Origin: Bacteroidota bacterium
Lineage (GTDB): Bacteria; Bacteroidota; Bacteroidia; Flavobacteriales_D; Crocinitomicaceae
Assembly: GCA_016866255.1 (NCBI GenBank)
Contig: VGMY01000011.1
Span: 1 to 64,000, forward strand
Length of the DNA stretch: 64,000 nucleotides
Direction: 5' to 3'
Shown here piece by piece: positions 34,461 through 44,176 of this stretch (the stretch's first letter is position 1; each line of letters opens with the position of its first letter). The position numbers and the translations under genes are program-made. The notes under the pieces were generated by a model that saw nothing but the letters and a program-made list of their open reading frames with translations, did no database searches and was not told where the DNA came from.

Positions 34461-34482
34461 AATTTAAACAATTGTTTAATTT
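34461..34482. promoter_or_regulatory. palindromic operator candidate for the TetR regulator
   Basis: A perfect 16-bp palindrome TTAAACAATTGTTTAA (34464-34479) extends to 22 bp with a single mismatched pair. It ends 33 bp before the regulator ATG and directly upstream of a TAATTTTG box (34490-34497). The size and position fit a TetR dimer site that blocks its own promoter. Confidence 0.6.
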
Positions 34483-34489
34483 CTCTGTT

Positions 34490-34497
34490 TAATTTTG
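34490..34497 (+). promoter_or_regulatory. -7 box of the efflux operon
   Basis: TAATTTTG matches TAnnTTTG. A TTG inside the palindrome (34472-34474) is only 15 bp upstream, which is short for a -33 element, so the upstream contact may be weak or the promoter may rely on the -7 box alone. The ATG at 34513 lies 15 bp downstream. Confidence 0.45.
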
Positions 34498-34512
34498 TAC
34501 TACGAATGACCA

Positions 34513-35136
34513 ATGATTAAAAAAACCGAACAAAAAATAAAGGACGCTGCCCTAGCCGTTTTTATCCAAAAAGGGTTTGTTAATTGTACTTCACGGGAAA
34601 TCGCCCGAGAAGCTGGAATGAATGTCGCTTTGGTGAATTATTATTTTCGATCTAAAAGCAAATTATTTGCCCTTATCTTCGAATCGGTAATGCAGGACTT
34701 TTTAAAGTCGATGGTTCAAGTTTTCTGTTCCGATCTTCCATTTCGTGAAAAAATTCGCCTTTTAATCGAACGTGAGTTTGCCTTTTTAGCTGAGCATCCG
34801 GAGATCCCCAATTTTGTACTCAACGAACTCTCCCGAAATCCAAAGGCGATCGAAGATATGCTTCCTGTTTTACAAATGGTAGATGAATCAGGTGTTTTTG
34901 TCGAGGCTAAAAAACTCCAGTCGACCGGTGAAATGCGTTCCATGGACATGGTGCAGATAACCCTATTAATCGTATCAAACTGCCACTATCCATTTATGGC
35001 CGAGCCTCTCATGAAAGTGATACACGGGGTCAACGACAAGGAATACAAGGCGCAATTGAAAACGCACAAAACCCATGTCATTTCGATGATACTCAATTAT
35101 TTATTTCCCAACGACAAAATTTTATTGAATGCGTAG
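34513..35136 (+). CDS. TetR-family transcriptional regulator
   Basis: The 207-residue product has an N-terminal helix-turn-helix of the TetR type (residues 5-55): KIKDAALAVFIQKGFVNCTS, REIAREAGMNVALVNYYFRS and KSKLFALIF. The C-terminal ligand domain is unspecific. It heads an operon with TolC-like, adaptor and RND pump genes, and overlaps the TolC-like gene by 8 bp, so it is very likely the local repressor of this pump and of itself through the palindrome upstream. The inducing compound is unknown. Confidence 0.93.
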   Translation: MIKKTEQKIKDAALAVFIQKGFVNCTSREIAREAGMNVALVNYYFRSKSKLFALIFESVMQDFLKSMVQVFCSDLPFREKIRLLIEREFAFLAEHPEIPNFVLNELSRNPKAIEDMLPVLQMVDESGVFVEAKKLQSTGEMRSMDMVQITLLIVSNCHYPFMAEPLMKVIHGVNDKEYKAQLKTHKTHVISMILNYLFPNDKILLNA

Positions 35137-36424
35137 CTATTTACTATATATATGCCTGTCTGTTCATGCCTTGGCATACAACCAAACATACAGCCTGAGT
35201 GATCTGCTTAAAATGGCAGACACCGCCAACATTGGTTTAAAAAACGCTCGACTGGAAATCGCTGCTAATGGCTATCAGCGAAAAGCATTTTTAGCTGAAC
35301 AATACCCTCAGGTAAGCGCTACCGGCGATTATCGGTACAATGCCATCATACCGGGTCAAATTGTCCCCGCTGATTTTTTTGGCGGGCCTCCGGGTACTTT
35401 TGCCGAGGTGAAATTTGGGGTACCCATTAACCTCAGCAACACCGTTCAACTCACGCAATTTTTATTCAACCCTCAATTGAATTATGGGCTAAATGCGCTA
35501 GCCATTAACGCCCAAATCGTTCAAATACAGGAGAGAATAGCTTTTCAAGAAGTACATTACCAAGTATCCAATGCCTATTTTGCTTTACAAGCCATCAACC
35601 AACAAATGTCCTTTCTTCAAAAAAATGAAAAAAACATGGTAGAGCTCATCCGAAATATGGAATTAATGGTAGCTCAAGGACTGGTAATTCCGACAGAAGT
35701 TGATAAGCTCAAGATTAACCGAAACAACCTTTCCAATGGAATCCTAAAATTGGAAAATACACGACTTCAATTACAGCAACTTTTAGCCATCTTAGTCGGT
35801 TTACCCAGCGATAAATCATTAGAAATTGCCAACGACGAGATTACCTCAAACCCTACCATCGTAGAATCCACCAACGCTGTTAGGCCTGAACTTGAACTAA
35901 TTCAATTGCAGAAACAAATGAACTTGGAAGAGCGAAAAGGAACGTACATGGCCTACTTGCCCACCCTTTCCTTTTACGGGGCCTACAATTACAATTACAA
36001 CATGGAGCCGGAGAATAATTTTAGAACGGGAATACCCTCTGCTTTTTTAGGCTTGCGGTTGGCATGGACGCTATTTGATGGGTTTGAAAAGCAAAACAAA
36101 TTAAAAGTCAATGCGTACAACAAAGAGAAAATTCAAAACGAGGAAATATTCGCGGCGCAACAGCTGAATTTGGCCACAGCCAACGCCAAACGCGATGCAG
36201 AACTGCAAACGGCAAACCTGGCAATGAATCAAGAACAGTTAACCTTATCAGAGCGCGTTTATGAAGCGGCCAAGGCGCAATTCAAAGAAGGAACCATCAG
36301 CACCAATGAACTCTTGCAAGCCGATTCTGGTCTTCAGCAAGCACAAGCTAACCTTGTTGCGGCCTACCTCCAATTACGTCAAGCTGAATTAACGTATTTA
36401 AAATCCATAAGTCAACTCAAATAA
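35129..36424 (+). CDS. TolC-family outer-membrane efflux protein
   Basis: The 431-residue product has a signal peptide (about 1-17) and two helical OEP repeats typical of TolC. The first contains LSDLLKMADTANIGLKNARLEI, split by the membrane strands (QFLFNPQLNYGL); the second contains LRLAWTLFDGFEKQNK and the long helix DAELQTANLAMNQEQLTLS, ending in ASTNELLQADSGLQQAQ-like sequence. It forms the outer-membrane duct of the RND pump encoded next. It ends 6 bp before the adaptor gene. Confidence 0.92.
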   Translation: MRSYLLYICLSVHALAYNQTYSLSDLLKMADTANIGLKNARLEIAANGYQRKAFLAEQYPQVSATGDYRYNAIIPGQIVPADFFGGPPGTFAEVKFGVPINLSNTVQLTQFLFNPQLNYGLNALAINAQIVQIQERIAFQEVHYQVSNAYFALQAINQQMSFLQKNEKNMVELIRNMELMVAQGLVIPTEVDKLKINRNNLSNGILKLENTRLQLQQLLAILVGLPSDKSLEIANDEITSNPTIVESTNAVRPELELIQLQKQMNLEERKGTYMAYLPTLSFYGAYNYNYNMEPENNFRTGIPSAFLGLRLAWTLFDGFEKQNKLKVNAYNKEKIQNEEIFAAQQLNLATANAKRDAELQTANLAMNQEQLTLSERVYEAAKAQFKEGTISTNELLQADSGLQQAQANLVAAYLQLRQAELTYLKSISQLK

Positions 36425-36430
36425 TCTCCC

Positions 36431-37489
36431 ATGAAAATGAATAAAAGTCTCCTCGCTGGAATTGCCGTTGGCATCGTGTTACTTGTACTAACCGTCGTCC
36501 GACTGCTCGCCAATAAACAATCTGTGGAAGAAAAAATCTACATACCCGATGTTGACGCTCCCGTGCTTGTAGAAGTTGAAAAACCCCAATGGTATACTTT
36601 TCAGAGTGAATTTTCCTACCTCGGAACTTTTGAACCTTTTCGCCAAAACATGATTGGTTCAGAGGCTAGCGGTAAAGTGATTTCGATCAATGTTGAGGAA
36701 GGTGATCGAGTAATGAAAGGCACCGTGATGGCTAAGTTGGATAACGAAATGATTCAACTTCAAATCGAAGCGTTGGAGGTAAATCTTGAAGGTCAAGAAA
36801 AAGACAATGAACGTTACACCGCCCTTTCTAATCAAAATGCAGCTCCGGCAGTGCAAGCCGAAAAAACTAAGATAGGCCTTAAAGCCGCAAAAATTCAATT
36901 GAAACAATTGCAAAAACAATTAGCGTCTACCACGATAAAGGCACCTTTTTCGGGGGTTATTACTAAAAAACTGACCGAGTTAGGTTCTGTGATTGGGGCT
37001 GGTTCTCCGGTCGTTGAGATCACCGATATATCGCAACTAAAACTTTCTATTAGCATTCCCGAACGGGATATTCAAAAATTCAAAGTGAATCAAAACATTG
37101 ATATTACTGCGGAGCAACTACCCGAAACCTTGCAAGGAAAAATCTCCAACATCGCTGTTCAGGCAGATAAATCCCACAACTTTAAAGTACACATCATCGT
37201 TAAAAATGTCGGGATGCGGCTTCGCGCAGGCATGTACGGATCGGCCACGATGCAAAGCAGTCAAAAAATCACCAGCCTTTCCATACCCCGAAGAGCGGTT
37301 GTTGGTTCGTTAAAAAACCCCCAGGTATATGTGGTTCGTCAAGGTAAGGCCCAGTTAGTACCTTTCTCCACGGGATTGTCCGAAGGCGATTTTCTTGAAG
37401 TACGAAGTGGTCTTCAGGCCAACGACCAAGTGGTGGTTCGTGGGCAGATTAACTTGCAAAATAACAAAAACGTCAAAATAGCTCAATAA
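36431..37489 (+). CDS. RND efflux periplasmic adaptor subunit
   Basis: The 352-residue membrane fusion protein has an N-terminal helix (LLAGIAVGIVLLVLTVVRLL), a barrel-lipoyl start (SEASGKVISINVEEGDRV, then GTVMAKLDN), a helical hairpin (about 115-155) and the second lipoyl half (ASTTIKAPFSGVITKKLTEL), followed by beta-barrel and membrane-proximal domains. It bridges the TolC-like duct and the pump. It starts 6 bp after the TolC-like gene and ends 1 bp before the pump gene. Confidence 0.94.
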   Translation: MKMNKSLLAGIAVGIVLLVLTVVRLLANKQSVEEKIYIPDVDAPVLVEVEKPQWYTFQSEFSYLGTFEPFRQNMIGSEASGKVISINVEEGDRVMKGTVMAKLDNEMIQLQIEALEVNLEGQEKDNERYTALSNQNAAPAVQAEKTKIGLKAAKIQLKQLQKQLASTTIKAPFSGVITKKLTELGSVIGAGSPVVEITDISQLKLSISIPERDIQKFKVNQNIDITAEQLPETLQGKISNIAVQADKSHNFKVHIIVKNVGMRLRAGMYGSATMQSSQKITSLSIPRRAVVGSLKNPQVYVVRQGKAQLVPFSTGLSEGDFLEVRSGLQANDQVVVRGQINLQNNKNVKIAQ

Positions 37490-37490
37490 C

Positions 37491-40400
37491 ATGACACTCA
37501 CTGAACTCTCCATAAAACGCCCCTCTTTCATTATCGTAATATTCACCATCCTTATTGGTGGCGGTTTATTGTGCTACCAACAATTGAGTTATGAATTAAT
37601 GCCGGATTTCACGCCTCCTGTTCTTACCGTTACAACAACCTACCCGGGCGCCTCTCCACAAACGGTGGAATCCCAAGTATCTAAGGTTTTGGAGGACGGC
37701 TTAAGCGGCGTAGAAAAGCTCACCGAAGTCACCACCTTTTCCCTCGAGAACGCCTCGGTTGTGCTCTTGGAATTTAAAGACGGGACCGAAATCAATTTAG
37801 CGTTACAAGAAGTACAACGTAAAATCAATACCATTGAAGCAAACCTACCCGATAACAGCAGTCGACCTGTCATTGCGAAAATTGAGCCGAACGCCACCCC
37901 CGTACTTCAAGTAATTGTCACCGCTGAGAACATGAACGGAAAAGATTTTATGGCACTCATGGAGGATCAAATACTGCCACAAATAAAACAAGTAACCGGT
38001 GTTGCGGAAATTCAAATGATCGGGGGCGAAAAACGTGAAATTCGAGTAAATGTAGACAAAGAAAAACTGAAATCTTATGGGCTAACCTTGGCTAACCTCA
38101 ACCAAGCAATTGCCGCATCAAACGTGGAATTTCCTACTGGAAAAGTCAAAGACAGCAAGGAACAAATGACCGTTCGATTATCGGGTAAATTTCAATCTGT
38201 TGAGGATATAAAAAAATTGATTTTATTTTCGAGCGGCACATCCACGGTTCGCCTAAGTGACGTTGCGGATGTGAGCGATGGAAATAAAGACCAACTTTCG
38301 TTGTGCCGTTTAAACGGACAGGAGGGCATTGGCCTAAGGATTAAAAAACAGAGCGATGCCAACGCGGTATCCATGTCGGAACTTACAAGGAACAAGCTGG
38401 ATGAACTCCAGGAAAAATATAAGAACATCGGAGTTAAATTTACCGTGGCAACAGACACTTCCACGGTTACCATGGAATCCGTAAATGCGGTATTCCACGA
38501 CCTTGAGTTGGCCATTTTACTGGTGGCGGTGGTGATGCTCTTATTCCTTCACACCCTTAGAAATGCGCTTATTGTTCTTGTGTCCATTCCCGCATCGCTC
38601 ATAAGCACCTTCATTGCCATGTTTGCCTTAGGTTACACCCTTAACCTGATGACCCTGCTTGCTATGTCACTGGTGATTGGAATCTTAGTAGATGACTCTA
38701 TCGTTGTGCTCGAAAACATATACCGACATCTTAAAATGGGAAAAAATCGACGCCAAGCGGCCTTAGACGGGAGAAACGAAATTGGCTTTACAGCCTTGGC
38801 CATTACGCTCGTGGACGTTGTTGTTTTTTCACCTGTGGTTTTTATAAACGGCATCATATCCGACATCCTTCAACAATTTTCCATTGTTGTCGTCATTTCG
38901 ACGCTCATGTCTCTCTTGGTATGCTTTACCCTCACTCCTTGGTTGGCTTCACGAATGGCGAAAGAGATTAAACTTGAGGAGAAAAAAGGCGTTTTCCACC
39001 GTTTCTTGCATTGGTTCGAACAACTGCAAACTCGATTCACAGAAAAATACGTCACGCTGGTTCAGTGGTCTCTTAATCACAAATGGATCATGGGTTCGAT
39101 TATCGCGGTAATCTTCTTTGCCAGTTTCAGCACTTTGGCCTTAGGAATTGTTGGTCAGGAATTCGTTGCCCAAGGAGACCAAGGAAAATTCATGCTTAAA
39201 TTAAAATTTGATAAAAGCACTACCATCGAAGAAAACAACCAAATTACCCTCGGAATTGAGGAGATGTTGAAGGAGCAACAAGAAATTAACAAAGTAGTGT
39301 TTTCTAATGTTGGCGGACCAAGTTCGGGTATGGGGGCAGCCACCTTTGGATCTGAAAGCAAATCTGAAATAACGGTTAAAATGAAACATGGTTTACAAAA
39401 GACTTTACCAACCATAAAATACATGACACAAGTTCGTGAAAAAATAGAAAATAGCTACCCGGGAGTAGAAGTACGGGCCATCAACATTGGAACGGTGGAA
39501 TCTGAGGAGGCCCCAATCGAAATCTTTCTTTCCTCGGACAATAACGAAACGCTAATTAAAGAAGCAAGGAGGCTAAAAAGTTTCATGGACGGGATCAAAG
39601 GGGCCAAAGATGCTTACATTTCCACGGACGATGTAACCCCCGAGATTCGCGTTGAACTAGACCGTAACAAAATGGGGCAATTGGGACTTCCTGTGGCTGT
39701 TGTTGGTATGCAGTTACAAAATGCTTTAAGCGGTAACGATGATGTGAAATTTAACGACGGAGGCCAAGAATACGGCATTCGAGTTATGGTAGATCGCAAC
39801 GATAGAAAAAACCTCGAAGACCTCTCCTCTATGGCTTTTTCGACAAATGACGGCAAAATGATTCGATTGCAAGAATTTGCAAAAATCAGTATGGAAAATG
39901 GAAATGGTTCCCTTGAACGAAAAAATCGTGCCAACAACACTACGGTGAGATGCTGGGTACTCGGCAGGGCCTCGGGAAATGTTGCCCAAGATATCGAGCG
40001 ATATTTGAAAAAAAATCCACTCGATGCCTCCGTGAAACTGAAATGGGGAGGAGAGGTGAAACGGCAGAAAGAATCAATGGGATCCCTGGGTATGGCCATG
40101 GGGGTGGGGATTATTTTAGTTTACCTGATAATGGTAGTGCTCTACGATAATTTCATCTATCCGTTCGTCGTATTATTCTCAATTGTGGTGTCCTTGATTG
40201 GTGCCGTGCTTGCCCTCAGTTTAAGTGCATCGAATATGGGAATTTTTACCATGCTTGGCATGCTTATGCTATTAGGTTTGGTTGCCAAAAACGCGATTTT
40301 GATTGTAGATTTTACGAATCAGTTAAAATCTCAAGGTCAAAAAACGCAGGAAGCACTGCTGGAATCCGTGCGCACGCGCATGAGACCTATCCTCATGACC

Positions 40401-40628
40401 ACGATAGCAATGGTATTCGGTATGATTCCTATTGCCATTGCAAAAGGTTCAGGAGCGGAATGGAAAAACGGACTGGCCTGGGTTCTCATTGGAGGTTTAA
40501 CTTCGTCGATGTTCCTGACCATTATCGTGGTACCAATGATCTACAGCACGGTTGATAGGCTACAGGATTGGGCTGCATCCCGAAAAATATCGAAGAAACT
40601 CGAAGAATCAACGGCCGAAACTCTATAG
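37491..40628 (+). CDS. RND multidrug efflux pump, inner-membrane subunit
   Basis: This full-length HAE-1/AcrB-type transporter has 1045 residues. It opens with LTELSIKRPSFIIVIFTIL and DFTPPVLTVTTTYPGASPQT, has twelve transmembrane helices in two halves and conserved segments such as LLAMSLVIGILVDDSIVVLENIYRH (split here: LVIGILVDDSIVV, the helix 4 Asp pair), TRMRPILMTTIAMVFGMIP and GMLMLLGLVAKNAILIVDF. The Asp-Asp proton relay is present. It pumps drugs, detergents or lipids out with proton import; the substrate is unknown. Its stop meets a convergent gene with a 6-bp overlap. Confidence 0.95.
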   Translation: MTLTELSIKRPSFIIVIFTILIGGGLLCYQQLSYELMPDFTPPVLTVTTTYPGASPQTVESQVSKVLEDGLSGVEKLTEVTTFSLENASVVLLEFKDGTEINLALQEVQRKINTIEANLPDNSSRPVIAKIEPNATPVLQVIVTAENMNGKDFMALMEDQILPQIKQVTGVAEIQMIGGEKREIRVNVDKEKLKSYGLTLANLNQAIAASNVEFPTGKVKDSKEQMTVRLSGKFQSVEDIKKLILFSSGTSTVRLSDVADVSDGNKDQLSLCRLNGQEGIGLRIKKQSDANAVSMSELTRNKLDELQEKYKNIGVKFTVATDTSTVTMESVNAVFHDLELAILLVAVVMLLFLHTLRNALIVLVSIPASLISTFIAMFALGYTLNLMTLLAMSLVIGILVDDSIVVLENIYRHLKMGKNRRQAALDGRNEIGFTALAITLVDVVVFSPVVFINGIISDILQQFSIVVVISTLMSLLVCFTLTPWLASRMAKEIKLEEKKGVFHRFLHWFEQLQTRFTEKYVTLVQWSLNHKWIMGSIIAVIFFASFSTLALGIVGQEFVAQGDQGKFMLKLKFDKSTTIEENNQITLGIEEMLKEQQEINKVVFSNVGGPSSGMGAATFGSESKSEITVKMKHGLQKTLPTIKYMTQVREKIENSYPGVEVRAINIGTVESEEAPIEIFLSSDNNETLIKEARRLKSFMDGIKGAKDAYISTDDVTPEIRVELDRNKMGQLGLPVAVVGMQLQNALSGNDDVKFNDGGQEYGIRVMVDRNDRKNLEDLSSMAFSTNDGKMIRLQEFAKISMENGNGSLERKNRANNTTVRCWVLGRASGNVAQDIERYLKKNPLDASVKLKWGGEVKRQKESMGSLGMAMGVGIILVYLIMVVLYDNFIYPFVVLFSIVVSLIGAVLALSLSASNMGIFTMLGMLMLLGLVAKNAILIVDFTNQLKSQGQKTQEALLESVRTRMRPILMTTIAMVFGMIPIAIAKGSGAEWKNGLAWVLIGGLTSSMFLTIIVVPMIYSTVDRLQDWAASRKISKKLEESTAETL

Positions 40629-42008
40629 ACAATGATGGCATGGATTCAACAAATCCATAACATTTTTAACAGGACTGAATAACCTGGAGGGAATTTCAAT
40701 AAAAACACTGTTCCAATGGAACATGGAGCCGTTCCACAAGCCCGGTTTTTCAAGGTAATAAACGCTATTTCCGAAATGGTTTTTCTTAACAGCCATAGAC
40801 ATATCCTCCCTTACGAAATCATCAAAATTGAAAGGTTTGTCCTGCGCATCAAACGATGAGGCTACGATCATTACCGGATTAAAATGTGTGCTCTCCGATA
40901 ACAAGGACAATTGAGCGGGGTCTATCTGGGATTTTTCGATAATTTGTTTGCTCAAAATCCCCTCATCGCGAATCCAGAAGGGTCCACCGCCCGACATTCC
41001 CTCGTTACGAACCATACCGCATACACGTAAGGGTCTTAGAAGAACCTGCGTGAGTGTTTCCCATGATTCTCCCAACTGCAAATCGTCCAAAACCTGGTAG
41101 CGCTCATTTAGAGCAATCAATGCGTCAATATCCTTAGATTGCAAAATTTCACCAATCTTCTGTTTTACCGTCAAAAACACTCCTGCTAACAACTCCCAAC
41201 ATGCAACCACCTCATTATCTTGCTTAGGGCACTGAACATTGTCAATATTCTTAATAAAAATTAACGATGAATGAAGGTTATTCAAATTTTCTATGAGTGC
41301 GCCATGCCCAGAGGGGCGCTTTAAATATTCGCCTGAAGAATGGAATAATACCCGTTGAAACTCATCAAAAACGTAAGAATCACTCTTGGAAGACTGAACG
41401 GAAAAATCCACTTCAAACGGAAAATCTTCGTTCAATTCCATTGCAAAATTTTGAAGCAAGCTAAAATGCTCTTGCTGGAGTGTAAAGTGATAACTTTGAA
41501 TCCGCCCTGAAAACAGACGTCCTTGACACAGATGCCTTTCCATCGGTGAATAATTCCTGTTATCTACCCGGTGAAAAGGAAAAAGTGCCTTTGGTAAAGC
41601 GGAAAAATGAAGTCCCTTGGAACCTAACAAATAATCGCAAAAGGACAAAAGATCAAAATCCTTCAATTCGATATTGCGTCTCCACTCCTCCGAAATATTT
41701 GCATAAAAGGCAAAAGAGGAAAGTTTGGATAAAAATAATTTTGCCTCCTCGGCCTGCTCCTGTCCTGAAGAACCCAAAAATTGTTGGAGAAAATCGAACA
41801 TACGCGATCCGGTACCAGAGGACGGAATAAAAAATACGATGCTCGATTTATCGGAAAGGAAAGCTTCTCGGTACCTTTGGCATTCTGCAGGATTGACAAC
41901 AAGGATTCCTTCCCCAATTTTACAAGGCTTCACAATAGGGGGAACCGAAAGGGAAGAGAATAATCGCTCGCGCTGTTGAGAAATTAGGGTATCTTTATCG
42001 GAATCCAT
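40623..42008 (-). CDS. DUF4301 family protein
   Basis: The ATG at 42008 is preferred over a TTG one codon upstream. The 461-residue product matches DUF4301, a family common in Bacteroidota: a nucleotidyltransferase-like start (VFFIPSSGTGSRMFDFL), ALFPFHRVDNRNYSPMERHL, then LRVCGMVRNEGMSGGGPFWI. The GxGSRM-like segment resembles the nucleotide-binding loop of sugar nucleotidyltransferases, but no activity is established. It diverges from a methyltransferase gene. The family name is by recall of its motifs, not by search. Confidence 0.8.
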   Translation of the reverse strand: MDSDKDTLISQQRERLFSSLSVPPIVKPCKIGEGILVVNPAECQRYREAFLSDKSSIVFFIPSSGTGSRMFDFLQQFLGSSGQEQAEEAKLFLSKLSSFAFYANISEEWRRNIELKDFDLLSFCDYLLGSKGLHFSALPKALFPFHRVDNRNYSPMERHLCQGRLFSGRIQSYHFTLQQEHFSLLQNFAMELNEDFPFEVDFSVQSSKSDSYVFDEFQRVLFHSSGEYLKRPSGHGALIENLNNLHSSLIFIKNIDNVQCPKQDNEVVACWELLAGVFLTVKQKIGEILQSKDIDALIALNERYQVLDDLQLGESWETLTQVLLRPLRVCGMVRNEGMSGGGPFWIRDEGILSKQIIEKSQIDPAQLSLLSESTHFNPVMIVASSFDAQDKPFNFDDFVREDMSMAVKKNHFGNSVYYLEKPGLWNGSMFHWNSVFIEIPSRLFSPVKNVMDLLNPCHHCL

Positions 42009-42012
42009 CAAG

Positions 42013-42020
42013 TAAGTTTG
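42013..42020 (+). promoter_or_regulatory. candidate -7 box upstream of the methyltransferase
   Basis: TAAGTTTG matches TAnnTTTG and lies 14 bp before the ATG at 42035. No clear TTG is seen 17-23 bp upstream. Confidence 0.4.
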
Positions 42021-42034
42021 GGGTTCTCTATTCT

Positions 42035-42805
42035 ATGAATTTACTCTTCGAAGGTATAAAATATCAACTACAAGCCCAAAAAAGGCACGGAATCCACTCC
42101 CCTTTTGTGTACGATCTTTCCACGAATGCCTTAGGTGGACAATTGCCCTTTTCCATCAAAATGTGTTTGTCGCAATTCGACGAAGCACAACGCAGTAACC
42201 CACAAATTATTGAATTTAAAGATTTCGGAGCTGGCTCAAAAAACTTGAATGCCGCGCGTAAAGTAAGCGAAATTCACCGGATCAGCTCTTCCCATAAAAT
42301 AGGCCATTTACTTTATCGACTTGTTCAACATTACCAACCCAATAGCATCCTCGAACTCGGAACCTCTTTGGGCCGAGGCGCCTTAGCCATGCATTTAGGG
42401 CACCCTGAAGCGAAAATCACCACCGTTGAAGGGTGTAAAGCTGTTGCAGAAATCGCCCGAAACAATTTTCAACAATATGCGCCAAATCCGAAGCAAATTA
42501 CCCTTGTAAACGAGCCTTTCTCAGACTTTATCAATGCTTTACCATCAGCGACTTTCGATCTAATCTATATTGATGGGCACCACGATGGAATTGCCTTGGA
42601 AAAATATTGTGCCGCATTGGAAAATTACCTTCACGAAAACTCCCTGCTTCTGCTCGATGATATTCGTTGGAGCGAATCCATGTTCAACGCATGGAAAACG
42701 CTTTATGCCTCCGAAAAGTTCCACTTAAGCATCGACTTTTTCCGAATAGGAATGCTCATGAAACGAACATCCCAACATAAAGAACATTTTATTTTAAAAA
42801 CTTAA
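42035..42805 (+). CDS. class I SAM-dependent methyltransferase
   Basis: The 256-residue product has an N-terminal helical part (RHGIHSPFVYDL) and a Rossmann methyltransferase core. The SAM loop is SILELGTSLGRGALAM (about 108-123), motif II has the acidic VEG, and FDLIYIDGHHDG (about 171-182) resembles O-methyltransferases of the COMT-like family with its metal-site Asp. Then LLLLDDIRWSESM. The substrate is unknown. It converges with the next gene, sharing four bases at the stop codons. Confidence 0.88.
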   Translation: MNLLFEGIKYQLQAQKRHGIHSPFVYDLSTNALGGQLPFSIKMCLSQFDEAQRSNPQIIEFKDFGAGSKNLNAARKVSEIHRISSSHKIGHLLYRLVQHYQPNSILELGTSLGRGALAMHLGHPEAKITTVEGCKAVAEIARNNFQQYAPNPKQITLVNEPFSDFINALPSATFDLIYIDGHHDGIALEKYCAALENYLHENSLLLLDDIRWSESMFNAWKTLYASEKFHLSIDFFRIGMLMKRTSQHKEHFILKT

Positions 42806-43587
42806 AATAATGGTTTAATTTTCTTCAACATGGAACCGGTATTTATCTTCTTCAAGCTCACCTTGGATTTCCCCTTTGATAACGATACTTCCATTAATTG
42901 ATCCGTTCGCTCTTCGTTTTTATCTTGAATTAGGTCCTCTGTCATAGTCCAAAATGCGCTTTTAGGTTCATGATCTATCGTTTTTAGAAGTTGATCGTCT
43001 TTCTTGTAGGTCGACGATTCGGACGGCGAATAGCTTCCTGAGGTTTCAGCTTCTTCTGCTAAAACCGTCTCTGCCTCAAGAAGTTCCTCCTTCGACGCTG
43101 TTGATGCCTGACTATTCCCCACAAACCCTCCTTGGGTATCTTTTTCATCGAGGTTTGCCAACATGGGTTGTTGTTCTGCGATTTGTTTGTTGTGCTTTTC
43201 GTTGTTGGAGTCGACTTTAACCGGACTTTTTACGTTGACTTTATTGGTTTTTTGGTCTGCAAGCGGCTTAGAAGGGGGTTCTTCGTTAATTACGGGGTAA
43301 ATCATTAAAACCGTTACCACAACAGCCGCGACTGCTAATAGTCCATAGTGAAAGGCAGTAAAAGTCGTACCCTTGTTCGATTTTGGAGTTGCATACGTCT
43401 CATCGAACAAACTGTCCAAGTTTGTGAGGACACGTTGAGGCGCTTCTTGCAGTAGCATTTTTTCACTCTCCAAAATAAGAGATTTTACACGCTCAAACGA
43501 AGCTTCATCGTTGCATAACGGGTTCAATTCTGCTCTTTCTTCTTCATTTAAACTGGCATAATTCGATTTATTTTTTATCCAATCCAT
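42802..43587 (-). CDS. membrane-anchored anti-sigma-like protein
   Basis: The 261-residue product starts 4 bp after the ECF sigma factor gene. The N-terminal 80 residues are acidic and helical (ASLNEEERAELNPLC, LESEKMLL), then one transmembrane helix (about 82-102, LLAVAAVVVTVLMIYPVI), then a low-complexity periplasmic tail rich in Lys, Glu and Ser. The topology and gene order are those of a membrane anti-sigma factor, but no zinc-binding anti-sigma motif (HxxxCxxC) is present. The function is inferred from context. Confidence 0.65.
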   Translation of the reverse strand: MDWIKNKSNYASLNEEERAELNPLCNDEASFERVKSLILESEKMLLQEAPQRVLTNLDSLFDETYATPKSNKGTTFTAFHYGLLAVAAVVVTVLMIYPVINEEPPSKPLADQKTNKVNVKSPVKVDSNNEKHNKQIAEQQPMLANLDEKDTQGGFVGNSQASTASKEELLEAETVLAEEAETSGSYSPSESSTYKKDDQLLKTIDHEPKSAFWTMTEDLIQDKNEERTDQLMEVSLSKGKSKVSLKKINTGSMLKKIKPLF

Positions 43588-43591
43588 AGCT

Positions 43592-44176
43592 TTAAATTAG
43601 TGCGTATTCAAACATTTTTAACGAATCTGCCAATTTCTTGATGGCATAAAACAACCTCGATTTTACCGTTCCCTCATTCGCTCCGGTAATCTCCGATATT
43701 TCCTTAATGGATAAACCATCAATGTGCTTTAGGACAAAAACTTCTCGATGTTTTTCATCTAAACGTTTTAATTCCTGCGATAGAGCTTCTCGAAATTGGC
43801 TTTCTGAAAAGTTCTTTTCAAGATTTTCATTCGAAGAAAGCGAATGGAATTGGTCTACTCCATTTAACGTTCCCTTCCGGACATCATTGCGTTTAAATTC
43901 ATTTTTACACAAATTTGCGGCAATGGTATAAACCCATGTTTTAAAACTGCGCTGAGGATCGAACAAGTGAGGTTGAGTAATGATTTTTGCAAACAAATCC
44001 TGCAATAGATCTTGAGCACGTACCTCATTGTACCAAAGCATTTTAAGCAGGTAACCGTAAAGTTTATTGGAATATCGCGCGTACAATTCATTGAACGCAG
44101 GCTTTTCTCCGTGCTGTATGGCCAGCATAAGTTCCTCGTCGCTGTAATCGCTAAATCCGTTTTTAACGATCTTCAT
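43592..44176 (-). CDS. ECF-type RNA polymerase sigma factor
   Basis: The 194-residue product has region 2 (about 20-90: FNELYARYSNKLYGYLLKML, RAQDLLQDLFAKI, FKTWVYTIAANLCKNEF) and region 4 (about 130-185: LSQELKRLDEKHREVFVLKH, GLSIKEISEITGANEGTVKS, RLFYAIKKL). Sigma-70 group IV factors of this type direct polymerase to envelope or stress genes. It overlaps the upstream secreted-protein gene by 4 bp (ATGA) and is followed by a membrane partner, so the three form one operon. Confidence 0.94.
   Translation of the reverse strand: MKIVKNGFSDYSDEELMLAIQHGEKPAFNELYARYSNKLYGYLLKMLWYNEVRAQDLLQDLFAKIITQPHLFDPQRSFKTWVYTIAANLCKNEFKRNDVRKGTLNGVDQFHSLSSNENLEKNFSESQFREALSQELKRLDEKHREVFVLKHIDGLSIKEISEITGANEGTVKSRLFYAIKKLADSLKMFEYALI

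Noticed and set aside
34322-34513. Minus-strand frame over the terminator and operator
   Set aside because: It covers the SPFH gene end, the terminator hairpin and the promoter, so it cannot be a gene.
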